The translations under genes were made by a program, and so were the position numbers. 64,000 nt of DNA from Thalassolituus hydrocarboniclasticus (GTDB taxonomy: Bacteria; Pseudomonadota; Gammaproteobacteria; Pseudomonadales; Oceanobacteraceae): positions 3,885,129 through 3,949,128 of the forward strand of contig NZ_CP054475.1 in the NCBI RefSeq assembly GCF_025345565.1. The letters run 5' to 3'. The notes under the pieces are model-generated. The model had not been told where the DNA came from. It was given only the letters and a program-made list of their open reading frames with translations, and made no database searches. The stretch's first letter is position 1. Every line of letters starts with the position of its first letter. This document shows positions 30,624 to 43,437 of the stretch, one piece after another.

Positions 30624-33110
30624 ATGAGAACGAAAGCCCGTCCGCCCAAGCGCACCATCGTCTTTTACAGCCGCCTCACCATCTGGCTGGCGCTGCTGTT
30701 TATTGCCGGCGGGCTTTCGTTTCAGAGCATTCAGGTCAACCTCATTACCCAGTCCGATGTTGATCATGCTTTTGCTGATGCCATGGCCGAGCAGATGGCG
30801 CATTCACTCAGCACCCGCTTGCAGGACACCCGCCGCCTGCAGACTGCGGCCAGCCGCCACCCGATGACAGTGCGTGCACTGGAAGAAAACGACCCGGCCT
30901 GGAAAGCAACCCTGCGCCAGTTTTTATCCGGTGTATCCTCATTGCAGCTGATCCGCCGGGAAGATGCGATGGGCCTGCAGAGCAGCCACGGTTATGCCGT
31001 ACAGGAGCTGGTCAGCCGTACCCTCAGCGGTGCTGATATGCGCCTTGAGGCCGTACAGCGCAATGGCAGCCTGCATTTCTACTGGGCATCACCTATCCGC
31101 AATGAACAAAACCAGATCGCCGGCGTATTGCTGGCCGAATACGGCTCTGGCTGGCTGTCACAGTTTCAGTCCGGCACCAGCCAGACCATGGGACAGATCG
31201 TTGTTAACCAGTTTGTCGATAACGACCGCAGCCGTGGCCTGGAAATTTTCCGCATCGGTCAGGAAGTCAAACGCGCCGGAACTATCGTCACCAAACCAAT
31301 CAATGATTACTGGTATCTGACCTATATCCCTTCTGACGAGCGCCCGCAGCTGGAACTGATGCCACTGGCAACGCCCTGGATTATCGTGCTGATCGCGACC
31401 TTTGTCGGCCTGTTTATTCTGGTCGGCATGCAGAAACGCGACATTCTGCGTAACCAGCTGAAGCTGCTGACCTATGTGCGCAATCTCAGCCGCAAAGGCA
31501 TTGATGAACAGCCGGTATTTACCCTCGCGCTGTTCCACGACCTTGCCGTCAGCATGCAACACCTGATCAATACCGTACGCCCTGATGTCACCGATAATGG
31601 CAAAGCGAATGGCAACAGCCGCGAGCGTCAGGACATAGCCCTGGAGCAGCCCAAAAAGATCACCACCGTCAGCAACGCCAAACGTCAGGCACTGCCGGAA
31701 CTGATGGTCGAAGAGGTTGAACAGGAGCACCCGATCGAAGTCGCACAGGGTATTTTCCGCGCTTACGACATCCGCGGCATCGTCGGTCAGGATCTGACTG
31801 AAGACACCTGCTACTGGATTGGCCGCGCACTGGGGGCTGAAGTACAGGAACGCGGCTTCAGCAAGATCAGCCTCGCCTGGGATGGCCGCGAATCCAGCCC
31901 ACAGCTGGCAGCACAACTGCAGCGCGGCCTGAATGACAGCGGCTGTCATGTGATCCGCCTTGGCGCACAACCAACCGGCCTGCTCTATTTCGCCACCCAT
32001 GAACTGGATACGCCATGCGGCGTAGTCGTAACCGGCAGCCACAATCCATCTGAGTTTAACGGCCTGAAAATCGTTATCGACCAGCATACCCTGGCGCAGG
32101 AAGAACTGATGGCGCTGTATCACCGCATCATGCGCCGCGACCTGCCACAGGGCTCAGGCCAGAGCGAAGAACGCGAGCTGGCGGAGGCCTATCTGCAGCG
32201 CATTGAGGGCGATGTGCAGCTCGCCCGCAGCATGAAAATTGTAATTGATGCCGGCAATGGTATCGCCGGCCCACTGGCCGAGAAACTGATGGCCATGATC
32301 GGACTGGAGGCCGAATGCCTGTTCTGCGACGTCGACGGCCGCTTCCCGAATCATCACCCGGACCCAAGCCAGCCAAAAAATCTGCAGGCGCTGCAGGATG
32401 CGGTTAAAACACATAACGCCGATCTGGGCCTGGCATTTGACGGTGATGGCGACCGTGTCGCACTGATTGATAATAACGGCAAGATTATCTGGCCGGACCG
32501 CCTGCTGATGTTGCTGGTTGACGATATCCTGCCGCGCAATCCTGGCCGCGATGTCATCTACGACGTTAAGTCTTCACGCCATCTGGCTTCACTGATCAGC
32601 CGTCATGGTGGCCGTCCGACCATGTGGAAAACCGGCCACTCGCTGATGAAGCGTAAAATGCAGGAACTGAACGCCGTCGTAGGCGGCGAGTTCAGTGGCC
32701 ACTTCTATATTCAGGATCGCTGGTACGGCTTTGACGATGGTCTGTACACCGCCGCCCGTCTGCTGGAGATTATCAGCCAGAGAAACCTGCCGGCGGATCA
32801 GCTGTTTGCCGCCCTGCCGGAAGATGTCAGCACCCCGGAAATCACCATCGACTGCGATGATGTGCGCAAATTCAGTCTGCTGCAGGAACTCTCCGCCGAC
32901 AGCGAACTGACCGCCGGCGCACGGGTATTCAGCACCGATGGTCTGCGCATCGAATTTGCCGAGGGCTGGGGCCTGATCCGGCCGTCCAATACCACGCCCA
33001 AGCTGACCCTGCGCTTTGCCGGCAACAATGCCGAGGCCATTGCCCGGATTCAGCAACGAATGAAGCAGGCACTTACCCGCCACGCGCCGGAACTCAAGGT
33101 TCCGTTCTGA
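30624..33110 (+). CDS. algC: Phosphomannomutase/phosphoglucomutase with membrane-anchored N-terminal domain
   Basis: An 828-residue protein. The catalytic C-terminal half (about 370-828) is a phosphohexomutase: Ser472 in TGSHNPSEFNG, metal loop DGDGD at 606-610, sugar loop GGEFSGH and phosphate loop RPSNTTPKLTLRF. The N-terminal third has two membrane helices (about 16-34 and 252-271) around a periplasmic domain like a sensor input, as in the long form of Pseudomonas AlgC. It supplies mannose-1-P and glucose-1-P for exopolysaccharide and LPS. AAGGAAG precedes the ATG. Confidence 0.93.
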   Translation: MRTKARPPKRTIVFYSRLTIWLALLFIAGGLSFQSIQVNLITQSDVDHAFADAMAEQMAHSLSTRLQDTRRLQTAASRHPMTVRALEENDPAWKATLRQFLSGVSSLQLIRREDAMGLQSSHGYAVQELVSRTLSGADMRLEAVQRNGSLHFYWASPIRNEQNQIAGVLLAEYGSGWLSQFQSGTSQTMGQIVVNQFVDNDRSRGLEIFRIGQEVKRAGTIVTKPINDYWYLTYIPSDERPQLELMPLATPWIIVLIATFVGLFILVGMQKRDILRNQLKLLTYVRNLSRKGIDEQPVFTLALFHDLAVSMQHLINTVRPDVTDNGKANGNSRERQDIALEQPKKITTVSNAKRQALPELMVEEVEQEHPIEVAQGIFRAYDIRGIVGQDLTEDTCYWIGRALGAEVQERGFSKISLAWDGRESSPQLAAQLQRGLNDSGCHVIRLGAQPTGLLYFATHELDTPCGVVVTGSHNPSEFNGLKIVIDQHTLAQEELMALYHRIMRRDLPQGSGQSEERELAEAYLQRIEGDVQLARSMKIVIDAGNGIAGPLAEKLMAMIGLEAECLFCDVDGRFPNHHPDPSQPKNLQALQDAVKTHNADLGLAFDGDGDRVALIDNNGKIIWPDRLLMLLVDDILPRNPGRDVIYDVKSSRHLASLISRHGGRPTMWKTGHSLMKRKMQELNAVVGGEFSGHFYIQDRWYGFDDGLYTAARLLEIISQRNLPADQLFAALPEDVSTPEITIDCDDVRKFSLLQELSADSELTAGARVFSTDGLRIEFAEGWGLIRPSNTTPKLTLRFAGNNAEAIARIQQRMKQALTRHAPELKVPF

Positions 33111-33128
33111 GAAAGACGTCAATTCCCG

Positions 33129-34145
<1,017 letters not shown>

Positions 34146-34155
34146 GGAAGGTTAC

Positions 34156-34776
34156 ATGACTGAGACCGCCGACAAGCTGTCACGACGCGATCAGATTCTG
34201 CAGGCGCTGGCGCATATGCTGGAAACCAATCCCGGTGCCCGCATTACCACCGCCAGCCTGGCGAAAGCCGTGGGCGTTTCGGAAGCGGCGCTGTATCGCC
34301 ACTTCCCGTCCAAGGCCAAGATGTTCGAAGGCCTGATCAGCTTTATCGAAGAAGCGGTGTTCTCCCGGGTCAGCCGTATCCTGCAGGATTTCGAGCAGGC
34401 CGATCAGCGCTGCGAACGCACCCTGACACTGGTACTGACCTTCGCCGAGAAGAATCCGGGCATGTGCCGCCTGTTATCCGGCGATGCACTGTCCGGTGAA
34501 ACCGAACGCCTGCGCCAGCGCATTCAGCAGTTCTTTGAACGTATTGAAATGCAGTTCAAACAGATCCTGCGCGAGGCCGAAATGCGCGAAGGCAAAGTGC
34601 CGCTGCAGACCATCAGTGCCGCTGCCAATCTGCTCACCGCCGTACTGGAAGGTCGTATCCGCCAGTATGTGCGCACCGAGTTTGATACCCGTCCGACCCA
34701 GTACTGGGACGAACAGTGGCAGCTGCTGCAGCCGTTGTTACTGCGCGAGAAAAACCTCACCAGCCTGCCGGTGTAA
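34156..34776 (+). CDS. slmA: Nucleoid occlusion factor SlmA
   Basis: A 206-residue TetR-fold protein that binds DNA and blocks FtsZ ring assembly over the nucleoid. The HTH reads ITTASLAKAVGVSEAALYRHFPSK and the FtsZ-interacting region follows the family (LISFIEEAVFSRV). GGAAGG precedes the ATG. No copy of the E. coli SlmA site was seen in the window. It ends at a strong terminator. Confidence 0.92.
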   Translation: MTETADKLSRRDQILQALAHMLETNPGARITTASLAKAVGVSEAALYRHFPSKAKMFEGLISFIEEAVFSRVSRILQDFEQADQRCERTLTLVLTFAEKNPGMCRLLSGDALSGETERLRQRIQQFFERIEMQFKQILREAEMREGKVPLQTISAAANLLTAVLEGRIRQYVRTEFDTRPTQYWDEQWQLLQPLLLREKNLTSLPV

Positions 34777-34785
34777 ATCACAGGC

Positions 34786-34819
34786 AAAAAAATCCCGGGA
34801 CATGCCCGGGATTTTTTTA
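34786..34819. terminator. Bidirectional terminator after slmA
   Basis: AATCCCGGG / CCCGGGATT with loop ACATG and A- and T-runs on both sides, between slmA and the convergent DUF4124 gene, whose stop codon overlaps the T-run. Confidence 0.9.
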
Positions 34820-35494
34820 ATCGGCTTTGCCTTCCAGCTCGCGGTCGACCTTGTCCAGATCGACATCGGCATCCAGCGTACCGGCCGGATAGACCTGCAG
34901 AATCCGCACGCGCTCGTATTGCTCAGCAAAATCGCGGGTACTGTCCTTCATTTCCTGCTGACGCGCTTTGATATTGCCTTCGCTGTCACGGATACCGTTC
35001 TGCAACTGCACAATCTCAAGACGCATATCGGCCGGAACCTCCTGACCACGACGCTCAATATTAGCCGCCTGCGCCTCAGCCTTTTCCAGCTTTTGTCCCA
35101 GATCGATAATGCGCCGGCGCTGCAGCTGAATGTAGGAGTCAATTTCGTCGGCTTTACGCTGCCGTGCACGCTCCACATCCGAAGGCTTGGCATACAGACG
35201 CAGTAAGTCGAGATCCAGTTTGCGCTGCGCAGCAATAGCATCCTGACGGGCTTTTTTCGCGGCTTCTTCAGCGCGACGCTGTGCCAGCTCTTCGGCCGTA
35301 GGAGCCGGAGCAACGGTTTTCACCACCATGCCATTGCTGTTCAGTATCTCGTACCCCAGATGGCTGTACTCTGTGGGAATATGGTCTTTAACCACCACAC
35401 GGCCATCGACGGTAAAACGATACAGTTTGTTGGCAAAGCTCGGAGCTGAGGCCAACAGGCAAATAACAGTAAACAGCCCAACCAGTGGCTTCAT
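34817..35494 (-). CDS. DUF4124-domain periplasmic coiled-coil protein
   Basis: A 225-residue protein with a signal peptide (LFTVICLLASAPSFA), then a DUF4124-like segment (KLYRFTVDGRVVVKDHIPTE), then a long charged coiled coil (about residues 70-195). It is probably periplasmic, and its function is unknown. It lies 42 bp downstream of pyrE on the same strand and may be co-transcribed with it. Confidence 0.82.
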   Translation of the reverse strand: MKPLVGLFTVICLLASAPSFANKLYRFTVDGRVVVKDHIPTEYSHLGYEILNSNGMVVKTVAPAPTAEELAQRRAEEAAKKARQDAIAAQRKLDLDLLRLYAKPSDVERARQRKADEIDSYIQLQRRRIIDLGQKLEKAEAQAANIERRGQEVPADMRLEIVQLQNGIRDSEGNIKARQQEMKDSTRDFAEQYERVRILQVYPAGTLDADVDLDKVDRELEGKAD

Positions 35495-35536
35495 TGTTAC
35501 AACACTCCTTTTCGCGTGCCGTTCGGCATACGCCTT

Positions 35537-36184
35537 TTACTTAACCCCGTAGCGATCCCGGTAAGCACTGATAGCAGCAGCATACTGCTCAAGCTCTGGT
35601 TTTTCAGACACATAGTCCAGCACCTGGTTCAGGCTCACGATGCTGATTACTTTCATGCCGAAATCGCGCTCTACTTCCTGAATCGCAGACAATTCACCCT
35701 GACCTTTCTCCTGACGGTCCAGAGCAATCAGGGCAGCCGCTGGTGTGGCGCCTTCTGCAGCGTTAATCATAGCCATGACTTCACGGATAGCCGTACCGGC
35801 GGTAATAACATCGTCTACGATAAGTACACGGCCGGTCAGTGGTGCGCCGACAAGGTTACCGCCTTCGCCGTGGGTTTTGGCTTCTTTGCGGTTAAAAACG
35901 TAAGGCATGTCTTTGTTGTAGTGGTCAGCCAGCGCCACGGACAGGGTCGCGGCCAGTGGTATGCCCTTATAAGCCGGGCCAAAGACCACATCGTAGTCAA
36001 CACCGGACGCTTCCAGTGCTGCCGCATAAAAACGTCCAAGCTTGGCCAGCGCGGCACCGCTGTTAAACAGGCCGGCATTAAAAAAATAAGGACTGACCCG
36101 GCCGGATTTCAGGGTAAATTCGCCAAATTTGAGTACACCCTGAGCGATGGCGAATTCGATAAATTCTTTCTGATACGTCTGCAT
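35537..36184 (-). CDS. pyrE: Orotate phosphoribosyltransferase
   Basis: A 215-residue enzyme that makes orotidine monophosphate in pyrimidine synthesis. The PRPP-binding motif is [13 protein letters not shown], the catalytic loop has [12 protein letters not shown], and [14 protein letters not shown] is the N-terminal signature. The ATG at 36184 gives family length; the frame is open 31 codons further upstream. It diverges from crc, the arrangement known in Pseudomonas. Confidence 0.97.
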   Translation of the reverse strand: MQTYQKEFIEFAIAQGVLKFGEFTLKSGRVSPYFFNAGLFNSGAALAKLGRFYAAALEASGVDYDVVFGPAYKGIPLAATLSVALADHYNKDMPYVFNRKEAKTHGEGGNLVGAPLTGRVLIVDDVITAGTAIREVMAMINAAEGATPAAALIALDRQEKGQGELSAIQEVERDFGMKVISIVSLNQVLDYVSEKPELEQYAAAISAYRDRYGVK

Positions 36185-36346
36185 ACGAAACCTGAGATTC
36201 AACCGCCAGCACAGGCCGGCAAAATAGTTCGGACGGAAGGGAGAAATACCGGCAATGCGTGACCAGAAGCACAACATTCTCGCCCATATTTACCCGCTTT
36301 CCAAAGGATGCGGTATGATACACGCTTCACCAGTTGGGAACCATGT

Positions 36347-37120
36347 ATGAGGATTATCAGTTTACACGTCAACGGCCTGCAACAAGCGGTCGAAAAAGGG
36401 CTGTATACCTGGCTGCAAACCGCGCAGGCTGATGTGGTTGCTATTCAGGGGCTGCTTGCCAAAGAGTATCAGCTGCCTGACTCCGTCGTGTATCCCGATG
36501 GTTACAACGCCTATTTCTTCGATGCCGAAGCTGATAACTATTCCGGTGTGGCCATCCTCACCCGTGAAGTGCCGAAAGCCATTATGACCGGTCTGGCATT
36601 CCCGCAGTGCGATATGCAGGGGCGCTTTATTCAGGCGGATTTCGATCATGTCAGCGTTGGCTCCATCCTGTTCCCGACGATCGATGAGCACAACACTCTG
36701 GAAGATAAACTGGCCTTCCAGAAATCCTTCCTGGAGCATCTGAACAAAACCCGGCGCAAACGCCGCGAGTTTATTTTCTGCGGCAACTTTGAAGCGGCGC
36801 ATAAAACCGTTGATCTGGCCGACTGGCAGAGCAATCAGGACACTCCGGGCTTCCTGCCGGAAGAACGCGCCTGGTTCGATCAGATGTTTGGCCCCGCCGG
36901 TTATGTCGATGCCTTCCGCGAAGCCAATTTCGGCGAAAACCAGTTTACCTGGTGGCCGGATGCAGAAAGCGCGCGCCGCAATCAGCACGGCTGGCGTAAG
37001 GATTATCAGATCTGTACGCCGGGTATCCGCCAGTTTGTGGTGGAAGCCAAGCTCGATACCAACCTGCGCTTTGGTGATCACGCCGCGGTCATGGTGGAAT
37101 ACGAGTTCGACGAAGATTAA
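36347..37120 (+). CDS. crc: Crc-type catabolite repression control protein
   Basis: A 257-residue protein of the exonuclease III fold matching Pseudomonas Crc: N-terminus MRIISLHVNGLQ, KTRRKRREFIFCGN and the PGFLPEERAW segment. ExoIII catalytic positions are changed (Asn7 is His, the Glu34 position is Gly in AIQGLLA, and GDxN is GNFE), so it is not expected to be a nuclease. In Pseudomonas Crc works with Hfq on A-rich mRNA sites to repress catabolic genes. It diverges from pyrE. A second ATG four bases upstream is out of frame. Confidence 0.93.
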   Translation: MRIISLHVNGLQQAVEKGLYTWLQTAQADVVAIQGLLAKEYQLPDSVVYPDGYNAYFFDAEADNYSGVAILTREVPKAIMTGLAFPQCDMQGRFIQADFDHVSVGSILFPTIDEHNTLEDKLAFQKSFLEHLNKTRRKRREFIFCGNFEAAHKTVDLADWQSNQDTPGFLPEERAWFDQMFGPAGYVDAFREANFGENQFTWWPDAESARRNQHGWRKDYQICTPGIRQFVVEAKLDTNLRFGDHAAVMVEYEFDED

Positions 37121-37129
37121 CGAAGAACA

Positions 37130-37154
37130 GCGTCTGACGCCGGACGTCAGACGC
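37130..37154. terminator. Hairpin between crc and rph
   Basis: A perfect 10-bp stem GCGTCTGACG / CGTCAGACGC with loop CCGGA lies between the convergent genes. The downstream T-content is low, so termination is likely by position but weakly supported. Confidence 0.55.
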
Positions 37155-37162
37155 CTGTTCTA

Positions 37163-37879
37163 TCAGCCCGCCAGCGCTTCTTTCTGTTTCGCGCTCAGTT
37201 CACCGATGGCTTTCTGTGCCAGTGCCAGCATGGCGTTCAGCTCATCCGGTGTGAAGGCTTCGCCTTCGGCGGTACCCTGAATCTCCACGAAACCACCGTT
37301 CTCGGTCATGATCACATTCAGATCGGTCTCGGCGGTGGAGTCTTCGGCATAATCCAGATCCAGCACCGCTTCACCGTTGTAGATGCCCACAGAGACTGCT
37401 GCAATCATCTGCTTCAGCGGCTCACCTTTTACTTTGCCTTTGGCTTTCAGCCAGTTAATGGCATCGACCAGCGCCACACAGGCACCGGTAATCGAGGCGG
37501 TACGGGTGCCGCCGTCGGCCTGAATCACATCACAGTCGATGGTGATGGTGTTTTCGCCCAGCGCTGTCAGATCAATAGCGGCGCGCAGGCTGCGGCCGAT
37601 CAGGCGGGAAATTTCCACGGTACGGCCCTGTTGTTTGCCTTTGGCCGCTTCACGGATCATGCGCGAGCCGGTCGAACGCGGCAGCATGCCGTATTCCGCC
37701 GTCACCCAGCCCTGACCTTTGCCACGCAGAAACGGCGGCACGCTGGTTTCAACTGACGCGGTACAAATCACTTTGGTGTCGCCGAATTCCACCAGTACAG
37801 AACCTTCGGCATGTTTGGTGAAATTGCGGGTAATGCGCACATCACGCAGCTGATCGGTTGTACGGCCACTGGGTCTCAT
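37163..37879 (-). CDS. rph: Ribonuclease PH
   Basis: A 238-residue phosphorolytic 3'-exoribonuclease that trims tRNA precursors. The N-terminus [12 protein letters not shown], the segment [18 protein letters not shown] and the phosphate-binding [11 protein letters not shown] are intact and the C-terminus is full length, unlike the frameshifted E. coli K-12 copy. It diverges from yicC. Confidence 0.97.
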   Translation of the reverse strand: MRPSGRTTDQLRDVRITRNFTKHAEGSVLVEFGDTKVICTASVETSVPPFLRGKGQGWVTAEYGMLPRSTGSRMIREAAKGKQQGRTVEISRLIGRSLRAAIDLTALGENTITIDCDVIQADGGTRTASITGACVALVDAINWLKAKGKVKGEPLKQMIAAVSVGIYNGEAVLDLDYAEDSTAETDLNVIMTENGGFVEIQGTAEGEAFTPDELNAMLALAQKAIGELSAKQKEALAG

Positions 37880-37980
37880 AAGCGGAATCCTTGAATCTGA
37901 TATTGAGTAAAGGCCGGCATTATAGCGGCAAAAAGCCCCAGCCCTTACAATGCAGGGGAATTTATTAACGCGAGAGACTT

Positions 37981-39496
<1,516 letters not shown>

Positions 39497-39589
39497 TCAC
39501 GTCCGGAGCCCGCTGGCCTCTTCCCTTGCCGGCGGATTCCGCTACAATACCCGGTTCCACCGAATTCATCTGATTCCACAGGATATCCC

Positions 39590-39820
39590 ATGGCACGCGT
39601 TACCGTAGAAGACTGCTTAACCAACGTTGATAACCGCTTTGAACTGGTCATGCTGGCCACCAAACGTGCCCGCCAGATCGCGGTACAGGGTGCTGAGCCA
39701 CTGGTTGCGGAAGAAAACGACAAGCCAACCGTACTGGCTCTGCGTGAAATCGCTGAAAACCTGGTAACGCCAACCACCATGGCCGCCCAGGAAGAAGCCG
39801 CACGAGCGGAACAGTACTAA
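39590..39820 (+). CDS. rpoZ: RNA polymerase omega subunit
   Basis: A 76-residue omega subunit with the family N-terminus [29 protein letters not shown] and the conserved [14 protein letters not shown]. Omega assists RNA polymerase assembly and forms part of one ppGpp site. A TACAAT -10 candidate lies about 45 bp upstream. It precedes spoT, the usual rpoZ-spoT pairing. Confidence 0.97.
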   Translation: MARVTVEDCLTNVDNRFELVMLATKRARQIAVQGAEPLVAEENDKPTVLALREIAENLVTPTTMAAQEEAARAEQY

Positions 39821-39847
39821 GCAGACCCAGCCTGAGGTTCTGCTTAA

Positions 39848-41962
39848 GTGCCCACCATTGATGCCTTATCGGAGCGGCTTTCCCACTATCTGAGCAACCC
39901 TCAGATTCAGCAGGTCAGCCGCGCCTATTACTACGCCGAACAAGCCCACGATGGCCAGCGCCGTCGCAGCGGCGAGCCTTACATCATCCATCCGTTAGCG
40001 GTCGCCAATATCCTGGCGGACATGCATCTCGACCATCAGAGCCTGATGGCCGCCATGCTGCACGATGTGATTGAAGACACCGGCGTACCCAAAACCGCTC
40101 TGGCAAAACAGTTCGGCGACGTGGTCACCGATCTGGTCGATGGTGTGTCCAAACTCACCAATATTCACTTCGAAAGCAAAGAACACCAGCAGGCCGAAAA
40201 CTTCCAGAAGATGGCCATGGCCATGGCCAAAGACATCCGCGTCATTCTGGTAAAACTCGCCGACCGCCTGCACAACCTGCGTACTCTGGGCTCGCTGAAG
40301 CCCGAAAAGCGCCGCCGCATCGCCAAAGAAACCCTCGATATCTACGCTCCTATCGCCAACCGCCTGGGTCTGAACAGTATCCGCGTGGAGATGGAAGAGC
40401 TGTGTTTCGAAGCCATGTATCCGATGCGTTCGGAGATGATCCGCAAAGCGGTAAAAGCGGCACGCGGCCACCGTTCTGAGATTGTGAATAACATCGCCAC
40501 CGCCGTGCGCAACCGCCTGACCGAGGTGGGTATCAGCGCCCGGGTGGTTGGCCGTGAAAAGCATCTGTTCAGCATTTACAGCAAGATGCGTGATCAGCGT
40601 AAATCGCTGACCGATATTATGGATGTCTACGGTTTCCGCATCATCGCCGACTCCGTCGATTCCTGTTACCGCATCCTCGGCGCCATGCACAGTCTGTATA
40701 AGCCGATTCCGGGGCGCTTCAAAGACTATATCGCCATTCCCAAAACCAACGGTTACCAATCGCTGCACACCACGCTGATCGGTATCGGTGGTGTGCCGAT
40801 TGAAATCCAGATCCGCACCGAAGAAATGGAAGCCATGGCCAACCATGGTATTGCCGCCCACTGGCTGTATAAATCGGAAAGCGATCAGGCCAGCGGCACC
40901 CAGCGTGCACGGCAGTGGGTGCAGAACCTGCTCGAGCTGCAGAAAAACGCCGGCAGCCCGCTGGAGTTTGTTGAGCACGTTAAAGTCGATCTGTTCCCGG
41001 ATGAGATTTACGTGTTCACGCCGAAGGGCAAAATTCTCGAATTACCATCCGGCTCCACGGCCATCGATTTTGCTTACGCGGTGCATACCGATGTGGGCAA
41101 TCACTGCATCGCCTGCCGTATTAACCGCCAGCTGGCGCCACTGAGTGCACGTCTGCAGAACGGTCAGACCGTGCAGATCGTGACCGCACCGGGCGGCCAG
41201 CCGAACCCGGCCTGGCTCAACTTTGTGGTCACCGGCAAAGCGCGCTCCAATATCCGTAATTATCTCAAGAGTCAGCGCCGCTCCGAATCGGTGGCACTGG
41301 GTGAGCGTTTGCTTAATAAAGCGCTGAATGCGCTGGGCAAAACGCTGGAAGATATCGACCAGCAGCATATTGATCTGGTGCTGCGTGAAACTGGTCTCGA
41401 TGAACTCGGCGATCTGCTCGAAGACATTGGTGCCGGTAACCGTATGGCACCGCTGCTGGCGCGCCGCCTGCTGGTTGCCAATAAAGAATCCGACATCGAT
41501 CTGGAATCGGTTGAACAATCACCGCTGGCGATTAAAGGCACCGAAGGTCTGGTGGTGAATTTTGCCAAGTGCTGCAGCCCGATTCCCGGCGACCCGATTA
41601 TTGGTTACGTCAGCTCCGGCCGTGGTCTGGTGATTCATACCGAAAGTTGTAAAAACGTCGAAGAATTCCGCGATAACCCGGAAAAATGCGTCATTCTCAG
41701 CTGGGATAAAGACATCGACAGCGAATTTACCGTCGACCTTAAAGTCTATCTGGAAAACCGCCGTGGCATCGTCGCCGAACTGGCCAGCGCCATTACCCAG
41801 GCGGAAGCCAATATCGAAAAAATCAGTGTGGAAGAGCGCGATGCCCGCCTCAGCGTTACCCATCTGAGTCTCAGCGTGCATGGCCGCAAACATCTGGCCC
41901 GCGCGATCCGCCGCCTGCGCAATATCCGCGGCGTGAATAAAATTGTCCGCAGTAAAAATTAA
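39848..41962 (+). CDS. spoT: Bifunctional (p)ppGpp synthetase/hydrolase SpoT
   Basis: A 704-residue RelA/SpoT homologue. The HD hydrolase domain is intact (His72-Asp73 and ED at 76-77 in LHDVIEDTG). The synthetase domain carries the RFKD motif (residues 290-293) of bifunctional enzymes. The TGS domain (about 388-450) and C-terminal ACT domain follow. The start is a GTG, 27 bp after rpoZ. It sets the alarmone level in starvation. ridA follows after 8 bp. Confidence 0.97.
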   Translation: MPTIDALSERLSHYLSNPQIQQVSRAYYYAEQAHDGQRRRSGEPYIIHPLAVANILADMHLDHQSLMAAMLHDVIEDTGVPKTALAKQFGDVVTDLVDGVSKLTNIHFESKEHQQAENFQKMAMAMAKDIRVILVKLADRLHNLRTLGSLKPEKRRRIAKETLDIYAPIANRLGLNSIRVEMEELCFEAMYPMRSEMIRKAVKAARGHRSEIVNNIATAVRNRLTEVGISARVVGREKHLFSIYSKMRDQRKSLTDIMDVYGFRIIADSVDSCYRILGAMHSLYKPIPGRFKDYIAIPKTNGYQSLHTTLIGIGGVPIEIQIRTEEMEAMANHGIAAHWLYKSESDQASGTQRARQWVQNLLELQKNAGSPLEFVEHVKVDLFPDEIYVFTPKGKILELPSGSTAIDFAYAVHTDVGNHCIACRINRQLAPLSARLQNGQTVQIVTAPGGQPNPAWLNFVVTGKARSNIRNYLKSQRRSESVALGERLLNKALNALGKTLEDIDQQHIDLVLRETGLDELGDLLEDIGAGNRMAPLLARRLLVANKESDIDLESVEQSPLAIKGTEGLVVNFAKCCSPIPGDPIIGYVSSGRGLVIHTESCKNVEEFRDNPEKCVILSWDKDIDSEFTVDLKVYLENRRGIVAELASAITQAEANIEKISVEERDARLSVTHLSLSVHGRKHLARAIRRLRNIRGVNKIVRSKN

Positions 41963-41970
41963 GGATTGTT

Positions 41971-42354
41971 ATGAGCCGCGAAATCATCGCTACAGAAAAA
42001 GCCCCGGCCGCTATCGGCACTTATTCCCAGGCTGTTAAAGTCGGAAAAACCGTTTACCTGTCCGGGCAGATTCCGCTGGTACCGGAAACCATGGAAATGG
42101 TTGAAGGCGATATCGAAGCACGCATTCATCAGGTATTTAAAAACCTGAGCGCAGTGTGTGAAGCGGCTGGCGGTTCTCTGCAGCAGATCGCCAAACTGAA
42201 TATTTTCCTCACCGATCTGGGCAACTTCGCCACCGTTAATAAAGTGATGGCGGAATACTTTGAGCAGCCATACCCGGCCCGCGCTGCGGTCGGTGTGGCA
42301 CAGCTGCCACGCGATGCCGGTGTGGAAATGGACGGCGTACTGGAACTCGACTGA
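41971..42354 (+). CDS. ridA: RidA-family enamine/imine deaminase
   Basis: A 127-residue Rid protein that hydrolyses reactive 2-aminoacrylate-type imines. The catalytic Arg is in [23 protein letters not shown], the RidA signature, and [10 protein letters not shown] is the conserved N-terminal segment. AAGGA precedes the ATG. It is co-transcribed with spoT and ends at a strong terminator. Confidence 0.95.
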   Translation: MSREIIATEKAPAAIGTYSQAVKVGKTVYLSGQIPLVPETMEMVEGDIEARIHQVFKNLSAVCEAAGGSLQQIAKLNIFLTDLGNFATVNKVMAEYFEQPYPARAAVGVAQLPRDAGVEMDGVLELD

Positions 42355-42369
42355 GTTTCTTTGCTGCAT

Positions 42370-42398
42370 AAAAAAAGCGCTCACTGAGCGCTTTTTTT
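42370..42398. terminator. Bidirectional terminator after ridA
   Basis: AGCGCTC / GAGCGCT with loop ACT, flanked by long A- and T-runs, between ridA and the convergent epimerase gene. Confidence 0.9.
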
Positions 42399-42416
42399 AT
42401 GGCTGTTAACCGCAGG

Positions 42417-43268
42417 CTAAATCAGCCCCATCTCGGTCAGCAGCTGGTCATAGCCTTCACGATAATTGCTGAATTTAAAATCGTAACCCAGCTCACGCAG
42501 ACGCTTATTAGAGCAGCGACGGTTAGCACGGCGTGACGCTTCCGGCAGATCGTGATCCGGTTCCACATCACCGATACGGTCTTTCATCCACTCCAGCACA
42601 TCAAACAGCGTGGCCGGTTCATCGTCGGTGGCCAGATAAATATCATCCAGCGGTTTATCCGTCAGCGCCCGTTCAATCAGCAACTGCAATACACCCAGGC
42701 AATCATCACGGTGAATACGGTTGGTCCACACCGGTGGTTCCGGATCACAGTGGCTGCCCTGCCGTGCCTGCTCAATCATGCGGGTGCGGCCGGGACCATA
42801 AATGCCGGTAAAGCGCACAACAGTGCCGGGCAGTTTATCGTTCAGCAGCGCCTGCTCAGCGGCCAGCATTTCTTTACCGGCGAAGCTTGTCGGTTTGGTT
42901 TCACTGCTTTCATCGACCCATTCGGCGTTCATCTGGTGATAAACACTGGAACTGGAAACAAAGAACGCACGCTTCAGGTTCTGGCCTTTCAGCGCCCGCA
43001 GCACATTACGCAATCCTTTGTAGTAATAATCGTGGTAGCCCTCTTTCGAGAACACCGGAGAAGCCACGCTGTAAACCAGGATATCCAGATCCTCAGGTAA
43101 CGCCTGCAGCGTTTCTGCATCCGCCACATCGGCCTGAATCAGGCCAATACCGTCACCGATTGGTTTATCGGAGCGGCGGACACCCCATACCTGATGCCCG
43201 TCAGCGTGCAGCTGCTGCGCCAGATTACCGCCAATATCTCCTGCCCCCACAATCAGAATCCGAGCCAT
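42417..43268 (-). CDS. NAD-dependent epimerase/dehydratase (YeeZ-like SDR)
   Basis: A 283-residue extended short-chain dehydrogenase-like protein. The Rossmann motif is IVGAGDIGGNLAQQL; SSSSVY and VRFTGIYGPGR are typical of the atypical SDR group containing YeeZ. The canonical YxxxK is not clear (SVYHQMN), so catalysis is uncertain. GAGGAG precedes the ATG. It diverges from oxyR. Confidence 0.85.
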   Translation of the reverse strand: MARILIVGAGDIGGNLAQQLHADGHQVWGVRRSDKPIGDGIGLIQADVADAETLQALPEDLDILVYSVASPVFSKEGYHDYYYKGLRNVLRALKGQNLKRAFFVSSSSVYHQMNAEWVDESSETKPTSFAGKEMLAAEQALLNDKLPGTVVRFTGIYGPGRTRMIEQARQGSHCDPEPPVWTNRIHRDDCLGVLQLLIERALTDKPLDDIYLATDDEPATLFDVLEWMKDRIGDVEPDHDLPEASRRANRRCSNKRLRELGYDFKFSNYREGYDQLLTEMGLI

Positions 43269-43437
43269 GTAATTCTCCTCTTGCGCTCAGTCTGGTGCAG
43301 CCCTCTGGGCCGCGCGTTCATTGTTATTTTAGCCAAGTGACAGCATTCAGCCCCCACGGGCTTTATTCACCCGGATTTAATAGGTAAGCTAAATCAATTT
43401 TCCGGTACCCATACAAGGTAACAATTAAGGAACCCTT

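Noticed and set aside
34156..34776. SlmA as an ordinary TetR metabolic regulator
   Set aside because: Sequence, position after argB and FtsZ-binding region fit nucleoid occlusion SlmA better.
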